From Chimonanthus salicifolius (taxonomy: Eukaryota > Streptophyta > Magnoliopsida > Laurales > Calycanthaceae), in NCBI GenBank assembly GCA_013350335.1, contig CM023539.1:25475043-25539042 (forward strand): a stretch of DNA of 64,000 bases. The letters are read 5' to 3'. Of this stretch, positions 45,727-57,208 are shown one piece after another. The notes under the pieces are model-generated. The model saw only the letters and a program-made list of their open reading frames with translations. It was not told where the DNA came from and did no database searches. The translations under genes were made by a program, and so were the position numbers. Positions within the stretch are counted from its first letter, which is position 1. Each line of letters opens with the position of its first letter.

Positions 45727-45901
45727 GGGGCCACACTCCTCCGGTGTTTCAGGTTAATATGTGGGGATGATAGGGAGCCACACTCCTTCGGTGTTTTTGG
45801 TTAATATGTGGGGATGATAGGGGCCACACTCCTCCGGTGTTTCCGGTTAATATGTGGGGATGATAGGGGGGCACACTCCTCCGATAAATTCGGTTAATAT
45901 G
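45727..45901 (+). repeat. LTR minisatellite, four ~46-bp units
   Basis: Four units, each GGGGCCACACTCCTCCGGTG followed by a GGTTAATATGTGGGGATGAT half, starting near 45727, 45773, 45820 and 45866. It occupies the place of the CACACTCCGTCGG repeats of the L1 LTRs. Confidence 0.88.
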
Positions 45902-46986
45902 TTGGAACACACGTGACAGGCATAGAAATGACACAAAATTGAATGGAATTCTCGTAATATGAGATGGGATTGAGAGGATGAAAGATATTGATAAGGATAT
46001 TAGAACATGAAAGTTCAAGATGGGGATGGAAAGGACTTTGAGAGTGAATATGATACGTTTACAAGGTCCTTGAACATACAACCTTTAGTATGAAAGAGAT
46101 TATGAATTGATTATGTATTTTTGTAATATGATACAAATTGAGAAATTATAAGATATGAATAGTGAAGTGAAGATGAGTTACTTATGATATATTGAGCATG
46201 AAAAATATGTAAGTCTTTCCTAGAATAATGTTAGTTGAAGGAATAAATCAAGTACTATTTGAATAAAGTGTTTTCATAATGTGTTGGAGATTGTCTTTAA
46301 GAAAAGTATGAAAATATGATATGATTCCATGTAAGAGTTCCCCTTCATGAAAAGAAATACTTGAGTTTTGAGAAATGTATTATATTATGATATGAATGAG
46401 TTTTGGAAGAGGTATAGTGTTTAAAATCTAAAAGCCTTTCTATGTATGAAAATGAAAACACATGTACTTTGTTATAATGATACCTAGTGCATATTTATGA
46501 TCAAAATTCCTATTGGGCACGTTGACTAAGCCCATAAATTCCCCCATTAGATGTGTATGTACGTTAAGAGATGCAGATGAGGTCGGACCTAAAGATGGAT
46601 GGATATGATCGCGATGGATGCGAGAAAGGAGCTTGGTTATTGTTGGCAACAATATATAAATTATAAGGATGTTGTATTTTGGGGAATGTAATATTTGAGA
46701 CATTGATATTTGTAATCTAAGTTTTGTATTTGACTCTTATGTTGTTGAGAATTTCCTTATCTTGCTTGAGATGTGAATGGTTACTCATGCAATGAATTAA
46801 ATGTTTCAAATTTTCACAAGTTATCACATAATGTGTGCTAAATTAGCATGCACACACTAGTTGGGCCGGTCAAGGGTCAGGTCTTCGGACTCGGACTTGA
46901 CTAGCGACGTGACGCTCGCCTCCCTCTCTGCGAAACACTCATCTTATATTACTCTGATAAGAGTGGTTAGAGGGAGGGGCATTACA

Positions 46987-46991
46987 GGGTA
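46987..46991. repeat. Target-site duplication of the solo LTR (right copy)
   Basis: gggta, identical to 43121-43125. Leaving out the LTR and one copy rejoins the minus-strand pol frame across the RNase H/integrase linker (EFTDDT then RPITESFPDE). Confidence 0.95.
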
Positions 46992-47430
46992 TCATCAGTG
47001 AACTCAATTAACAATCCAGACAAATGGTCTGCTACAACATTCTCGGAACATTTCTTGTCCCGGATTTCTATATCAAATTCTTGTAGCAAGAGTATCCATC
47101 GAATCAGGCAAGACTTAGGATCTTTCATAGAAAGAAGATACTTGAGTGCAGGGTGATTTGAATAGACGATGACCTTCGAACCCACTAAGTAAGATCAAAA
47201 TTTGTCTAGTACAAATATAACAGCTAACAGCACTTTTTCTCTGGTGGAATAATGAAGTTGAGCGTCATTCAACGTTTTGCTAGCATAATAGATAACATGA
47301 GATAATTTGTTCATTCTTTGTCCTAATACGGCTCCTACTGCATAGTCAGAGGCATCGCACATGATTTCAAAGGGTACAAACCAATCAGGTGGATGTATGA
47401 TTGGAGTAGAAGTCAAAGCAGTTTTCAATT
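46992..47430 (-). pseudogene. RNase H of Athila element D
   Basis: 47195-47428 reads PDWFVPFEIMCDASDYAVGA and VLGQRMNKLSHVIYYASKTL, then the LHYSTREKVLLAVIF segment (relatives have NY-TTEKE). 46982-47185 continues with [32 protein letters not shown] and [11 protein letters not shown] frame change separates the two at about 47190. It flanks the solo LTR directly. Confidence 0.9.
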
Positions 47431-48325
47431 TTTTTTCATCAAAATTGAAAACGGTATCCTTGGTCAGGAGTCTACAGAGAGGTCATGATGTGTCACTGAA
47501 TCCTTTGATAACCTTCTGTAAAATTCAGTATGACCTAATCTCTTTAACAATTTGGGATCCTGGAAAATTAGAGATTAGGTTAACTTTGGCTTTATCTACT
47601 TCAATTCTTTTTTCTGAGATGATGTGCCCTAGTACGATGCATGATTTTACCATGAAGTGACATTTTTCCCCATTAAGTACTAAGTTATTTTCTTTGCACC
47701 TGACTAACACAAGACTCAGATGGTGCAGGCACTGGTCAAAAGTTGATCCAAAAACTAAGAAGTCATCCATGAAGACTTCCAGGAAACGTTCTACCATGTT
47801 GGAGAAAATATTGATCATGCACCGCTGAAAGGTAGCGGGTGCATTACACAATCCGAAAAGCATACGACGATAAGCGAACGTACTAAATGGACAAGTGAAG
47901 ATTGTTTTCTCCTGGTCTTCAGGAGTAACATAGATTTGGTTATAGCCGGAATAACGATCAAGAAAACAATAGAATGCATGACCGACTAAACGTTCAAGCA
48001 TTTGATCAATGAATGGAAGAGGGAAGTGATCCTTACGAGTGGCAGTGTTCAGCTTTCGATAATCAATACAAACTCTCCAACCCGTTTGTACGTGCATTGG
48101 AACTAATTCACTTTCCTCATTTTTTATTACCGTGACACCAGACCTTTTCAGGACAACTTGGATTGGACTTACCCATGCACTGTCAGAAATTGGGTAAATG
48201 ATACCTGATTCGAGAAGTTTCAAAATCTCTGCTCTCACTACTTCCTGCATCGCAAGATTTAACCTTCTCTGTGGTACACTAGATGTCTTGGAATTTCCTT
48301 CCAAATGAATTTTGTGCATGACCAC
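47431..48325 (-). pseudogene. Reverse transcriptase of Athila element D
   Basis: A 266-codon open stretch (47525-48325) with SAWVSPIQVVLKRSGVTVI, GWRVCIDYRKLNTATRKDHF, FPLPFIDQMLERLVGHAFYC, FLDRYSGYNQIYV, GLCNAPATFQRCMINIF, the catalytic FMDDFLVFG and CIVLGHIISEKRIEVDKAKV. These are diagnostic for Athila. Substitutions such as Asp-Arg-Tyr-Ser for Asp-Gly-Tyr-Ser are present, and the frame shifts near 47525. The last ~95 bases before RNase H are in another frame. Confidence 0.95.
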
Positions 48326-49504
48326 AGAAGGGCTAATTCCTTTGAGATCAGTGATGGACCATCATATAGCTTCACAATGATCTTTTAAAATAGTCAGAAG
48401 TCTATACTCTTGCTCAAAAGTTAAGTCTGAAGCTATGATAATTGGCAATGTGTTTTAAGGTCCAAGATAAGAATATTTGAGTCTCATGGAGTACTTTAAG
48501 CTCTAATTCTGGTGGTTTCTCGACAAATGGGACTGAGATAGATTGATAGATGGAAAGAGGTTCAGACATGGTGATATCATTCATTTCATTTTTATTGAAA
48601 TCCTTGTCTAAAGTAGACAATGACTTTTCGAACCGATCATTGCAAATGGAGTGAAGAAAAATTCATCAATAGAACTACGAACTAAGTTAACCTCACATGG
48701 ATCATCCATGCAAAGATGTTGTCGACATAGCCCAAAAACATTGAGTTTGATTCTCAAGTCTCCAAATGATAATCTAAGCATATCATTCTGGCAATTGATC
48801 ACAGTTTTTGCAATGGCAAAAAATGGTCATCCAAGAATGATTGGGATATGCCCATTGTCGTTCTGAGTTTGTTGTGTATCCAATACCACAAAATATATAG
48901 GAAAGTAGAAATCGTCAACCTTAACTAGAACGCCTTCTATCACACCTCTTGGAATTTTTACAGAACGGTCAGCTAATTGTAAGGTGATAAAAGTGGGTTT
49001 TAATTCTCCCAAACCTAACTGCTCATAAAGAGAGTATGGCAATACGCTGACACTAGCTCCAAGATCTAATAAGGCCTTGTCAATTGTATATGTACCAATA
49101 GTACAAGCAATAGTTGGGCATCCAGGATCCTTATGCTTGATTGGAAATGGTTGTTGGAGGAGTGCACTCTCATTTTCTGCTAGAAAAGCCTTTGTGGGGA
49201 CATTAGTTCCCCATTTTACCGTACATAGGTCCTTGAGAAATTTGGCATACGAAGGTACCGAATTGATGGCATCCAATAGAGGGATATTGATACTGATATG
49301 TTTGAAAACCTCTAGTATGTCACCAGAAGTTATCTTTTGTTTTGCAGATAGCCTATGAGGGTATGAAGCCCTAGGTGAAAATTTTTTCTTAGCTGAGAAA
49401 TCCAGCGAATTTTGCACTAGGGATGAACTCAGTGAGTTATCTCGATGCTTTGATTGATCACTGATTTGTTCTTCTGGTTTAGGCATTTCCACTTTAGTGT
49501 CCAC
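48326..49504 (-). pseudogene. Protease region of Athila element D
   Basis: 48827-49504 (225 codons) reads INIPLLDAINSVPSYAKFLK, DLCTVKWG, KDPGCPTIACTIG, the active site ALLDLGASVSVLPYSLYEQL, GLGELKPT-ITLQLADRSVKI and a VDDFYFPIYFVVLDT end. DLGAS is the normal Athila form. 48608-48802 follows with the INCQNDMLRLSFGDLRIKLN segment, and 48326-48607 is a frame-shifted linker to RT. Confidence 0.92.
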
Positions 49505-51079
49505 CTATTTACTTGACCTCAAAGTAGTAATTGATTTGACATCGTCTAGTTTAGGTGATGAAACCTCATGTTGTCCCTTAGGATTTGGAATAGGTTGACT
49601 GGGAAATTTGTCTTTCTCCCGATCACCAATAGCAGTAGCTAATTCCAAGCTGTGTTTCAAGCTTGTGCATAGCCTGCTGGGTAGATTGCATGAACTGCTG
49701 TAATGTATCTTCAATCGAAGGTTTACGTTGTTGTGAAGGATTAGACTGATAAGACTAATTTGGCTGGGGTAGATGATAAGGTTGATTTTGAGGTGATGGG
49801 TGATATGATTGATTTGGATATAGTTGATTTGGAGATGGTTGGAAGGACTGATTTTGATATTGAGGAGGATTTTGATTCATTGGATATTGATTCTGACGCC
49901 AGAAAAAATTGGGATGATTTCGCCAATTAGAATTGTATATGGCAGAAAATGGAGTTCATTGTTGTCTTCCAAAATTATTGAGTGCATTGGCCTGTTCAGC
50001 TGAACACTCAACATTTGATCCTAAGGAAGACCAATTTTGGACAGTGTGTCCTAGGCTAGAACGCATAGCACAAAATTCAGCATTCCCTCATATTGATGAA
50101 TTCATCGCCTAAGTCATCGCTAACAAGTCAACTTTTTTCGTTAGGTTTGTGATTGCTAACTTACGTCAAAGTCACTATTGACTTCGTACAAACCCTCTTT
50201 CCTTGATGTTTGTTGTAAATTCTCCTTCTTGGAGAAATCCCATCGCTGAGAATTCTCCGCCAATGTTTCTAGGAATGTCCATCCATTTTCTCAGTTAGCT
50301 TCAAAAATTCCTCAATTTTCAGGGACTCGACCAATTGACGGGTTGATGTGGTTAAACCATCGTAGAAAAATTGGACAAGTCTCCACGTTTCAAAGACATG
50401 GTATGGGCATTTTGCTAATATATCTTTCAATCTTTCCCATGCTTCACAGAATTGTTCACCCTCCTTCTTATTAAAGTTTATCATTTCTTTCTTGAGAGCG
50501 TTTGTTTTAGATACTGGGAAAAACATGATCAAAAATTTATTAACCAACTGATCCCAAGTGGTGATGGTATTCGCATGTAAAGAATTTAACCAAGATTTCA
50601 TTTTTTTCTTTGAGAGAGAAATGAAATAATCGAAGTCAAATAGATTCATCAGTGATTCCTTGAATTTTAATGGTGGCGCAGATCTCTAAGAATTCTTTGA
50701 CATGGAGGTATGGATCCTCTTAATCAAGACCATGAAAAGTTGGTAGAAGATGTAAAAGTTCTAGCTTTAGTTCAAATGTAACATTGGTTGCAGATATAAC
50801 TATACCTGATGGAGTATTGGCTGTAACTGGCGAGAAGTAGTCTTGGAGAGTTTTCTCCACAACTTCCCCTGCCATGGGTGATGATGATAGTGATGAAAAT
50901 GAAGATGATGATAATGGTGAGAGTGGTGGACTGTCTACGTCTAGGACTGAGCTAGACTGAGCTCCAGACGCAACAATCGATGTACTGACAAGAGGTGTAA
51001 CTCTAACGAAGTGATTGGTGGAGTCACGAGACCAGTTAAGCATACACAGACATGATCTTTCACACTTAAACAAATTCAC
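49505..51079 (-). pseudogene. Gag of Athila element D
   Basis: The N-terminal part (50720-51079) has MAGEVVEKTLQDYFSPV and FELKLELLHLLPTFHGL; the Met at 50873-50875 suits the family start, though the frame is open to 51079 through a Ser-rich stretch. The middle (50269-50649) has MKSWLNSLHANTITTWDQLV, NKFLIMFFPVSKTNAL and CEAWERLKDILAKCPYHVFE. The C-terminal part has a Gln/Pro-rich tract, then KFPSQPIPNPKGQHEV and ITTLRSSK (49505-49600). Frames change near 50268 and 50650-50720. Confidence 0.9.
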
Positions 51080-52401
51080 ACAAGAAAATGCCTAAATCTA
51101 GATTTGAACTGCACTAATGCAATCAAATTTTTATTGGCTAACTATAGGACCCTAAAGATTGTCTCTAGACTTGCTCCTATTTTTTCTTTCCAAACAATTT
51201 AAGTCTCCAATGAGAGTTTAACCATAATCATGGCCAGGTAAGTTCCCAGGTAAGTGAAGGAGCTCTTGTCAATCTGCTTATATTTCATTTATCTTTAGGT
51301 TGTTTGCACCATGGTGACAAAGCTAATCCTAGACACCATGATTGAAGATAAACTAGTGATTGGTTCCAAAAATAGATTTGAATTGGAAAAGGTTCCTAAT
51401 GAGCATGGAAGCATAAAACTAACCTAATGGTTCCTTAATTGATTTTATTAGGAGATGCATGAACCATTTTTACTATCTTGTTTTTCTAGATATTATGAAA
51501 AATGCAATCCTACTTTACCACAAGGGCATTAAGCAAATATGCAAAACAATAATAAATCAATCTATATTAATGCATATGAATCTAGCACCCTAATATGCAT
51601 GAGCAATCTAAATGCAAACTAATTAAAGCAAAGCAATTAATAAACATCCCAAAAAAAAAGCCTATAAGAAAGCATGATAGAAATAAAAAATTAAAAGAAG
51701 GCGATTAGGCACTCACCTTAGCCTAATATGCATATTTCAAGCAATTTTTAAGCGCGCATTTAAAATCCTGCAAAACAAAACATACAAGCCTTGGCATAAA
51801 GTCTAAATCAAAGAAGGCATGATCCTAAACTAAATGTTTTTCCTAAGACTACAACTAATGAAAGAAATATAATATTCAAAATCATAAACCGAAATTTTAA
51901 TTAAAACAAGACTAAGAAAATTAAGATTGAGATTCACCAATTTAAATTTAATTCTATGTTCCCAAGATTTGATTTGATTTCTTGATATAAAAAGATTCAC
52001 AAGTTAGATAAGATTTCTAAATCTCGAAAATTTCTAACTTTTGGAATTTTTCTAAAATCGAAAGGTTTTCAAAAATAGAAACTTACCAAAAATGGATTTT
52101 TATAAAAATGGAAACTTTCTAAAAATAAGTTTTTCCAAAATAAAACTGATTTCCAAAATTAAAACATATTTGCAAAAATAAGAAACTAACAATTAGAAAA
52201 TTTCCAAAAATGGAAAATTCTAAATATGGCAGCTTCAAAGGTTAACAAATCTTCAAAAATAGTTTAGTTCCAAAAATTGATATTTTCAAAAATCACATAT
52301 TTAAAGAAACCTTTTAAAATTAGAGCTTTCCAAAAATAAAAAGTTTCCAATTTTAAAAAGTTGCCAAAAATAACAATCTTTTCAAAAATTACATGATTTA
52401 A
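51080..52401 (-). mobile_element. Leader of Athila element D
   Basis: 1.3 kb between the primer site and gag without a reading frame. From 52020 to 52400 it is a low-complexity run of short AAAATTTCCAAAAAT-type repeats. Long leaders are normal in Athila. Confidence 0.7.
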
Positions 52402-52417
52402 TGGCAACAATGCCAAA
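52402..52417 (-). other. Primer binding site of element D (tRNA-Asp type, decayed)
   Basis: Minus strand TTTGGCATTGTTGCCA, four bases inside the LTR. The usual Athila site is TTTGGCGCCGTTGCC; the three differing bases are all transitions (G to A, C to T, C to T), as from loss of methylated cytosines. Confidence 0.8.
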
Positions 52418-52421
52418 AATT

Positions 52422-55131
52422 TGTTGATTTGATTTATTTTGCAAAGTTGTAAATTTATAATCTCGCAAGCGTACGAACCAATTGATAGTATAGCATATGA
52501 GTGTGAGGTCAAACCCACAGGAAATCACAAAATATATGTTATAAATTAAATTACTACTTTTAAAATAATGTAATCTTGAGAAAAATGAACTAAACCTAGA
52601 TTTGAAATAAAAGAAATTTATTTGGAAAAATCAAGTGAACACCATTTTTATTTAACTTGTGAATCTCATCAAATTAATCCATTTTATTTTTAAACTGGTG
52701 AATCATGAATATGTAGTCTCATTGTTAATTAAAATGGCAAAGTTCAAGATTAGAAAATTATATTTACATTCCTAGTTAAAGAATATTTTGGAGAGGGATT
52801 GATTTGATACATGAATTAAAGAATTAAATAATGAACATACAAGAAATAAAATAAAAATAAAAATTGAACATCTTTTATACAACATACATACAAAGTGACT
52901 ACTGTAATTAAAGACAGGAAATAAATTGAGCAAATAAAGTAAATGACAGAATAAAAAAATGCATAATTTAAAGGTGGTTATGGAATTTTTCTCTCATTGC
53001 CCAAAATAAATAAATAAATAGGAAATCTAGATCTCAAATTCACACTTAGAATTCAACTGTCAATTCACACCATTTAATTAAAATTAATAATCTTTAAACT
53101 AATTAAAGTTTAGTTCCTAGATTTAACACTTATAACCTAAGTCATTTAATTAAACAAAGAATACAAAATTAAATTAAAAGAGAGTATAAAAAGAAGTCTG
53201 AATAATCGGACTTTCTAGGATTCTAAAGGCACATCTCTTATTTATTTCATGGAAGAATTCAAATACAGGCATACATAAAATTGACATCAAGAAAACAAAA
53301 TGGAGACATAAATTTACAACTCTCACTTGTAAAATCGTCTCGGACCTCTTATCTTCTTGTCTCTCGATCTTTTCTCCTCAGCCTTTGGTCCTCTTGAGCT
53401 CCAGGTCAAATTCGAATTTTGGCTATGGGTAAAGGGGTATTTATAGGCTCAATAAAAGGATGGATGGCTAAGATTAAATCTTGGTTTAAGTTGATGGATG
53501 AAAGGATGGGATTGGATCTTAATGGAATTGGGTGGTTGGGATTTTAAGGTGCAAAAGGTTAGGGTTGCAAAGAGGTGTACACGAATTTGGCTGTGTGTGG
53601 TGACTTGGAGTGGAGTGCAAGAAAAGAATAAAAGAAAATATGATTGGTTTTGGAAAGGGGATTTTCGAGTTTGGCTATGTAGGATTAGGGTTTGTTGTAT
53701 GAGATGATAAATAAATGGATGAGATTGAGAGATGAGATGAATGATAATGAGATGAGGTGGCTTAGGGATGACTTGTGAAATTCTAATGAAGTGGATTGAG
53801 ATATGGGAAAATCGTGTGTGACATGGAGGATTGGGATGATGAGGTGTGTTAGTGATTTTAGGAGTGTATTTGGATGGGATTTTGTCTATGTACATGGGGA
53901 ATTTAAGTGCTGAAATCATGTAGGTGTATGGTGATAAAATGATGGATGACATGGCATATGTGCATGGAGGCTACTTGAGCTCCAAGTTCTTCTAACTTAG
54001 GGTTTTAATGAATGGAAGGCTTGGATTAAATTGGGGTTAAATCTAATAATGTCTCTAAGGTGATTTAATAAAAATGAATCATATGAAATGGTACCTAATG
54101 AAGGGTTGTGATTTAAAGGTGGAGATGGATAGATGATATGATGAATGGCCTAGATCTAATGCAAGGTATGTTATGAAATGGATTAGCATGGAGGCCCTAG
54201 TGTTTTACCTGATATGAACTGGATGGTTGTGATGAAATAACCTACGATCTAACGGTTTTAATGAGTGATGAGTGATCTAGATGGATGAATGATGAGATGA
54301 TGCATGAATGGTCATGATCCTAAGGTTAATCTACATGTTTGATAGGTTGGATGGCCTAGGTCTAATGCCATGCATGTGTGGGTTGGATTTGATAGGTGGC
54401 TCTAAGTTTGACCTAATTTTTATGCATGAGATGGAAGGTGGAGATTTAAGATGGGAAATGGAGGATGGAGATGAGTTGCACGAAAGAGAGGGATTAGGGT
54501 TATGAAATTCGGCCATGGGCTATTGGATATGGGGTTTGGTGAAAATTGAATATGATCCATAGAGCAATTGGACTTTGGATTTGGACCCCAACTCATGGAC
54601 TTTGTCTTAGGCCCACTTGATTTGAACTTGAGCTTGGCTTGAGAACTAGGGCCTTTGAGTTACACAATGGCCTGGCCCATCTGTATGAAATGTGCATGCA
54701 CTGTCTGTGGCCTGGCCCAATGCTGGCATGTGGTGCTTAGCTTGGCCCATATGAAGTAGAACTTGGTCCAATTATCTTGAATTTCAGGCTTTGGCATTTG
54801 AATTGCATGATCTCCCTTCTAGAATTTAATAATTAATTCACCACTTAAATTCTAAAAAAATTAATTAATCTTAGACTCTCACAATTAGATCCAGATTAAT
54901 TAATTTATAAGAAAAACCCTAAAAATGGTATGAATTAAATTATTAAAATTTTAGGTCTTCACTTTTAAGCTCTAATCTTGCAATTATCCACTGAATTGAG
55001 ATAATTTCCCTGAACTTTCCATTTTTATCTAGAAAACTAGAAAATGACATTAAATGTATGTGATATATACAAAATCAAGGCTAACTACTCCAATAATCAA
55101 ATGTAAAAATTTAATATTTTAGTACTCAACA
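52422..55131 (-). mobile_element. 5' LTR of Athila element D
   Basis: TGTTGATTTG...GTACTCAACA, 2710 bp, with TGTTGA/TCAACA terminal inverted repeats. Contains TATAATCTCGCAAGCGTACG and CGAACCAATTGATAGTATAG near the start, words seen in other plant Athila/Tat LTR ends. It matches 36757-39231 and 29353-31971. Confidence 0.92.
53439..53446 (-). promoter_or_regulatory. TATA box of the Athila 5' LTR
   Basis: Minus strand GAGCCTATAAATACCCC, conserved with the boxes at 37529-37536 and 56141-56148. Confidence 0.65.
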
Positions 55132-55144
55132 TGGGGCACTAACA
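55132..55144 (-). mobile_element. Possible end of a copia H-type LTR
   Basis: TGGGGCACTAACA equals the last 13 bases of LTR H (34929-34941), in the same orientation, directly right of Athila D. It could be the last trace of the 5' LTR of element H after Athila D inserted 13 bases from its edge. The copia flanks (aaagt at 33132, gtatg at 55145) do not match, so this is tentative. Confidence 0.4.
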
Positions 55145-57208
55145 GTATGGAAAGATAATTTGGTACCATTTAAAGATAATGTGGTTCAAGAAAATAAAAT
55201 TATGGAATCAATTTAAAGATAAAGTTATTTCTAAAACATGGGATTATATCTTTAATTTAGCTACATTCTAAATTTAGTTTCACCAAAATAAAAATAACAT
55301 CTAACTTTTAGAATTTAATTAAACATGAGATCTAATTCTATTACACAAACCATGGATTCATAAATTTAAATAAAATGGTGGAGTGAATTTAAATAACCTC
55401 ATCTTAATTTAAAATTGCAAAATTAAGATGCAAATAAAATATTCTCAACCTAGTTCTAAAAAGAATATAAAGAATTGAATGAATAAAATAATAGAAATAA
55501 AAAACATAAAATATTTACAATTGGAAAGTGTCAAGTTCTCAAGCCGGCATCATATCCCACACTCTAAGCAAAATAAATCCGTGACCTAGACTATGGAACT
55601 CACATTAGTTTACAAATTTTATCACATGTCTTCCATTTAAAATTAGTCTTAGAAGAAATAACATGAGTTTCATTTAACAAAAATTAATCAAATTAAACCT
55701 TAGGGTAAATCAAATTTCCACTTGAAATTTCATGTCTAATTATTTCAAATACTCTAAAAGGAGTCTTAGAATGAAATAATCAAGTTCAATTTCCCATAAA
55801 ATCACGATGTTTAATTTTGAGAAATCTTAAGATTAAATCTTCAACATACATCTATAAAAAGATTAAAATTCAAATTCAAACATTCATAAATAAAATTCGT
55901 AAACAGGAAAAACAAATAGTCTAAACAACTATGTCTCAAATTTATTTCATTAATGGGAAAAAAAAAATCAAAATTACAATACAAAGATGTGAATTGAAAA
56001 TTCAAGAATTACAATGCATGAAAAAACACCAACCTAAAATTCTAATTCAGCATTGTTCCTCTTGACCTTCTTTTCGCCTATTTCAATGTACTGGTTCAAG
56101 CCCTTGGTCTGGTCAATTTTTCTCTGTACATGGACCCTCGTATTTATAGATTTGAGAAAGCAATGTGGGGCATAGAGGCTTCACACGATTTTAGGAGAGT
56201 GGGATTCCATTCAATCATATGTGTCATGCGCATAATGGAGATAAAACCTCCATGGATTGGATTGGATGATGTGTGGTTGACTCATTTTTCTTATGCAATT
56301 TCTTGATCCAAAATTCTCTCTTAAACAAAACACTCCATACGATTGTACCATGTGTCATGCGCATATCTCCTTACAATTTTGGCTTCATATGATCTTGCAC
56401 ATGGGATTTTGGAGAAAACTTCTCCACAAATCTCTCCTCCAAAATTCTCTTTCCAATTTTCTCTCAAAGTCAAATCCTCCATTGTTTCATATGTATATTG
56501 TTTTCTTCACTAGTCTCCATACGAATTCTAGCAATTGGAATTTTAAGAATTTTTCTCCATGACTTTTCTAGGAGTCCAAATCCCATTTGATCTCTTTCCT
56601 TTCACTCCAATATGCCTCAGACGTATCCTGCATTGTGCAATGTGCAAATTGTTAATCCATTCCTAGGCTTGCAAGAATTTAGCCTAAGATTTTTGGAGAG
56701 AATTTTCCAATTGGACACTTGGCATTCTCAAATTAAACATGGCCACTCCATTTTTAATTGCAAAATTCGAATCCACTGGGCTTGAGTTTGACTTGGACCT
56801 GGGTTTTTATTTGGTCTGAACACTGGTGGACTTTTGCTCATGGACTTCTGGCTTGCAGGCTTGGATTTCAAGATTGGATTAGTGGGCCCATTAGTGATAG
56901 TGTTGTGAACTTACCATTTTACAATGTAGCTCACAAATTTATTATCTTAATCTAAACTCTTATAGATGGGTTTGAATTAAGATAATTTTACAATGAATTC
57001 CAAAATTAGTGGAAATTTTCACAGACTTTCCAAAAATAGAAATCGGGGCCCACTTTCAGCAGTTTTTTCCATTTTTATCTCAATTTCTTGTATTTCCCTA
57101 TTTTTCCTACAAAACTCAAAAATAACATTAAACATATCTAATATACACAAAATAAAGGCTAACTAAACCAAATATCAAGGGTAAAATAGTCATTTTCAGT
57201 CTTCATCA
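55145..57208 (-). mobile_element. Partial LTR of a second Athila (element E)
   Basis: Diverged but collinear with the element D LTRs: GGATTCATAAATTTAAATAAAATGG (55350, read in pieces) against GAATCTCATCAAATTAATCC, then AACCTAGTTCTAAAAAGAAT against TTCCTAGTTAAAGAAT, the TATAAATA box at 56141-56148, GACTTGGACCTGGG near 56790, and AAAATAACATTAAACATATC near 57118. It ends CTTCATCA at 57208, followed by the purine tract. The first ~200 bases are missing. Confidence 0.75.
56141..56148 (-). promoter_or_regulatory. TATA box of the Athila E LTR
   Basis: Minus strand CTATAAATACGAGGG; fourth member of the conserved box set. Confidence 0.55.

Larger units (their letters stand above)
43126..46986 (+). 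mobile_element. Solo LTR (chromovirus, L1-related) in pol of element D
   Basis: TGTAACACCTTGGAATC...GGGCATTACA (3861 bp) flanked by gggta at 43121-43125 and 46987-46991, a perfect duplication. Ends and the right part (GGGCCGGTCAAGGGTCAGG near 46864, CCTATTGGGCACGTTGACTAAGCCC near 46508) match the L1 LTRs, but the middle differs, so it is a sister subfamily. No coding region inside. Inserted opposite to element D. Confidence 0.94.
36757..55131 (-). mobile_element. Element D: Athila retrotransposon, near complete
   Basis: Minus-strand Ty3/gypsy element of the Athila lineage with 5' LTR (52422-55131), tRNA-Asp-like primer site, leader, gag, protease, RT, RNase H, integrase, a long 3' noncoding part, purine tract and 3' LTR (36757-39231, lacking its first ~245 plus-strand bases). 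The lineage follows from RT and protease motifs (FPLPFIDQMLERL, LLDLGAS, ELKPT-ITLQLADRSVK) and the primer site. A hand comparison of about 270 aligned LTR bases (37921 onward versus 53820 onward) gave 18 differences. A chromovirus solo LTR splits the pol at 43126-46986. All coding parts are broken. Confidence 0.92.

Noticed and set aside
53449..53952. 167-codon minus-strand reading frame, the longest non-pol frame
   Set aside because: It lies wholly in the Athila 5' LTR; the matching LTRs at 37763-38059 and 30553-30825 break it differently, so it is not kept as protein.
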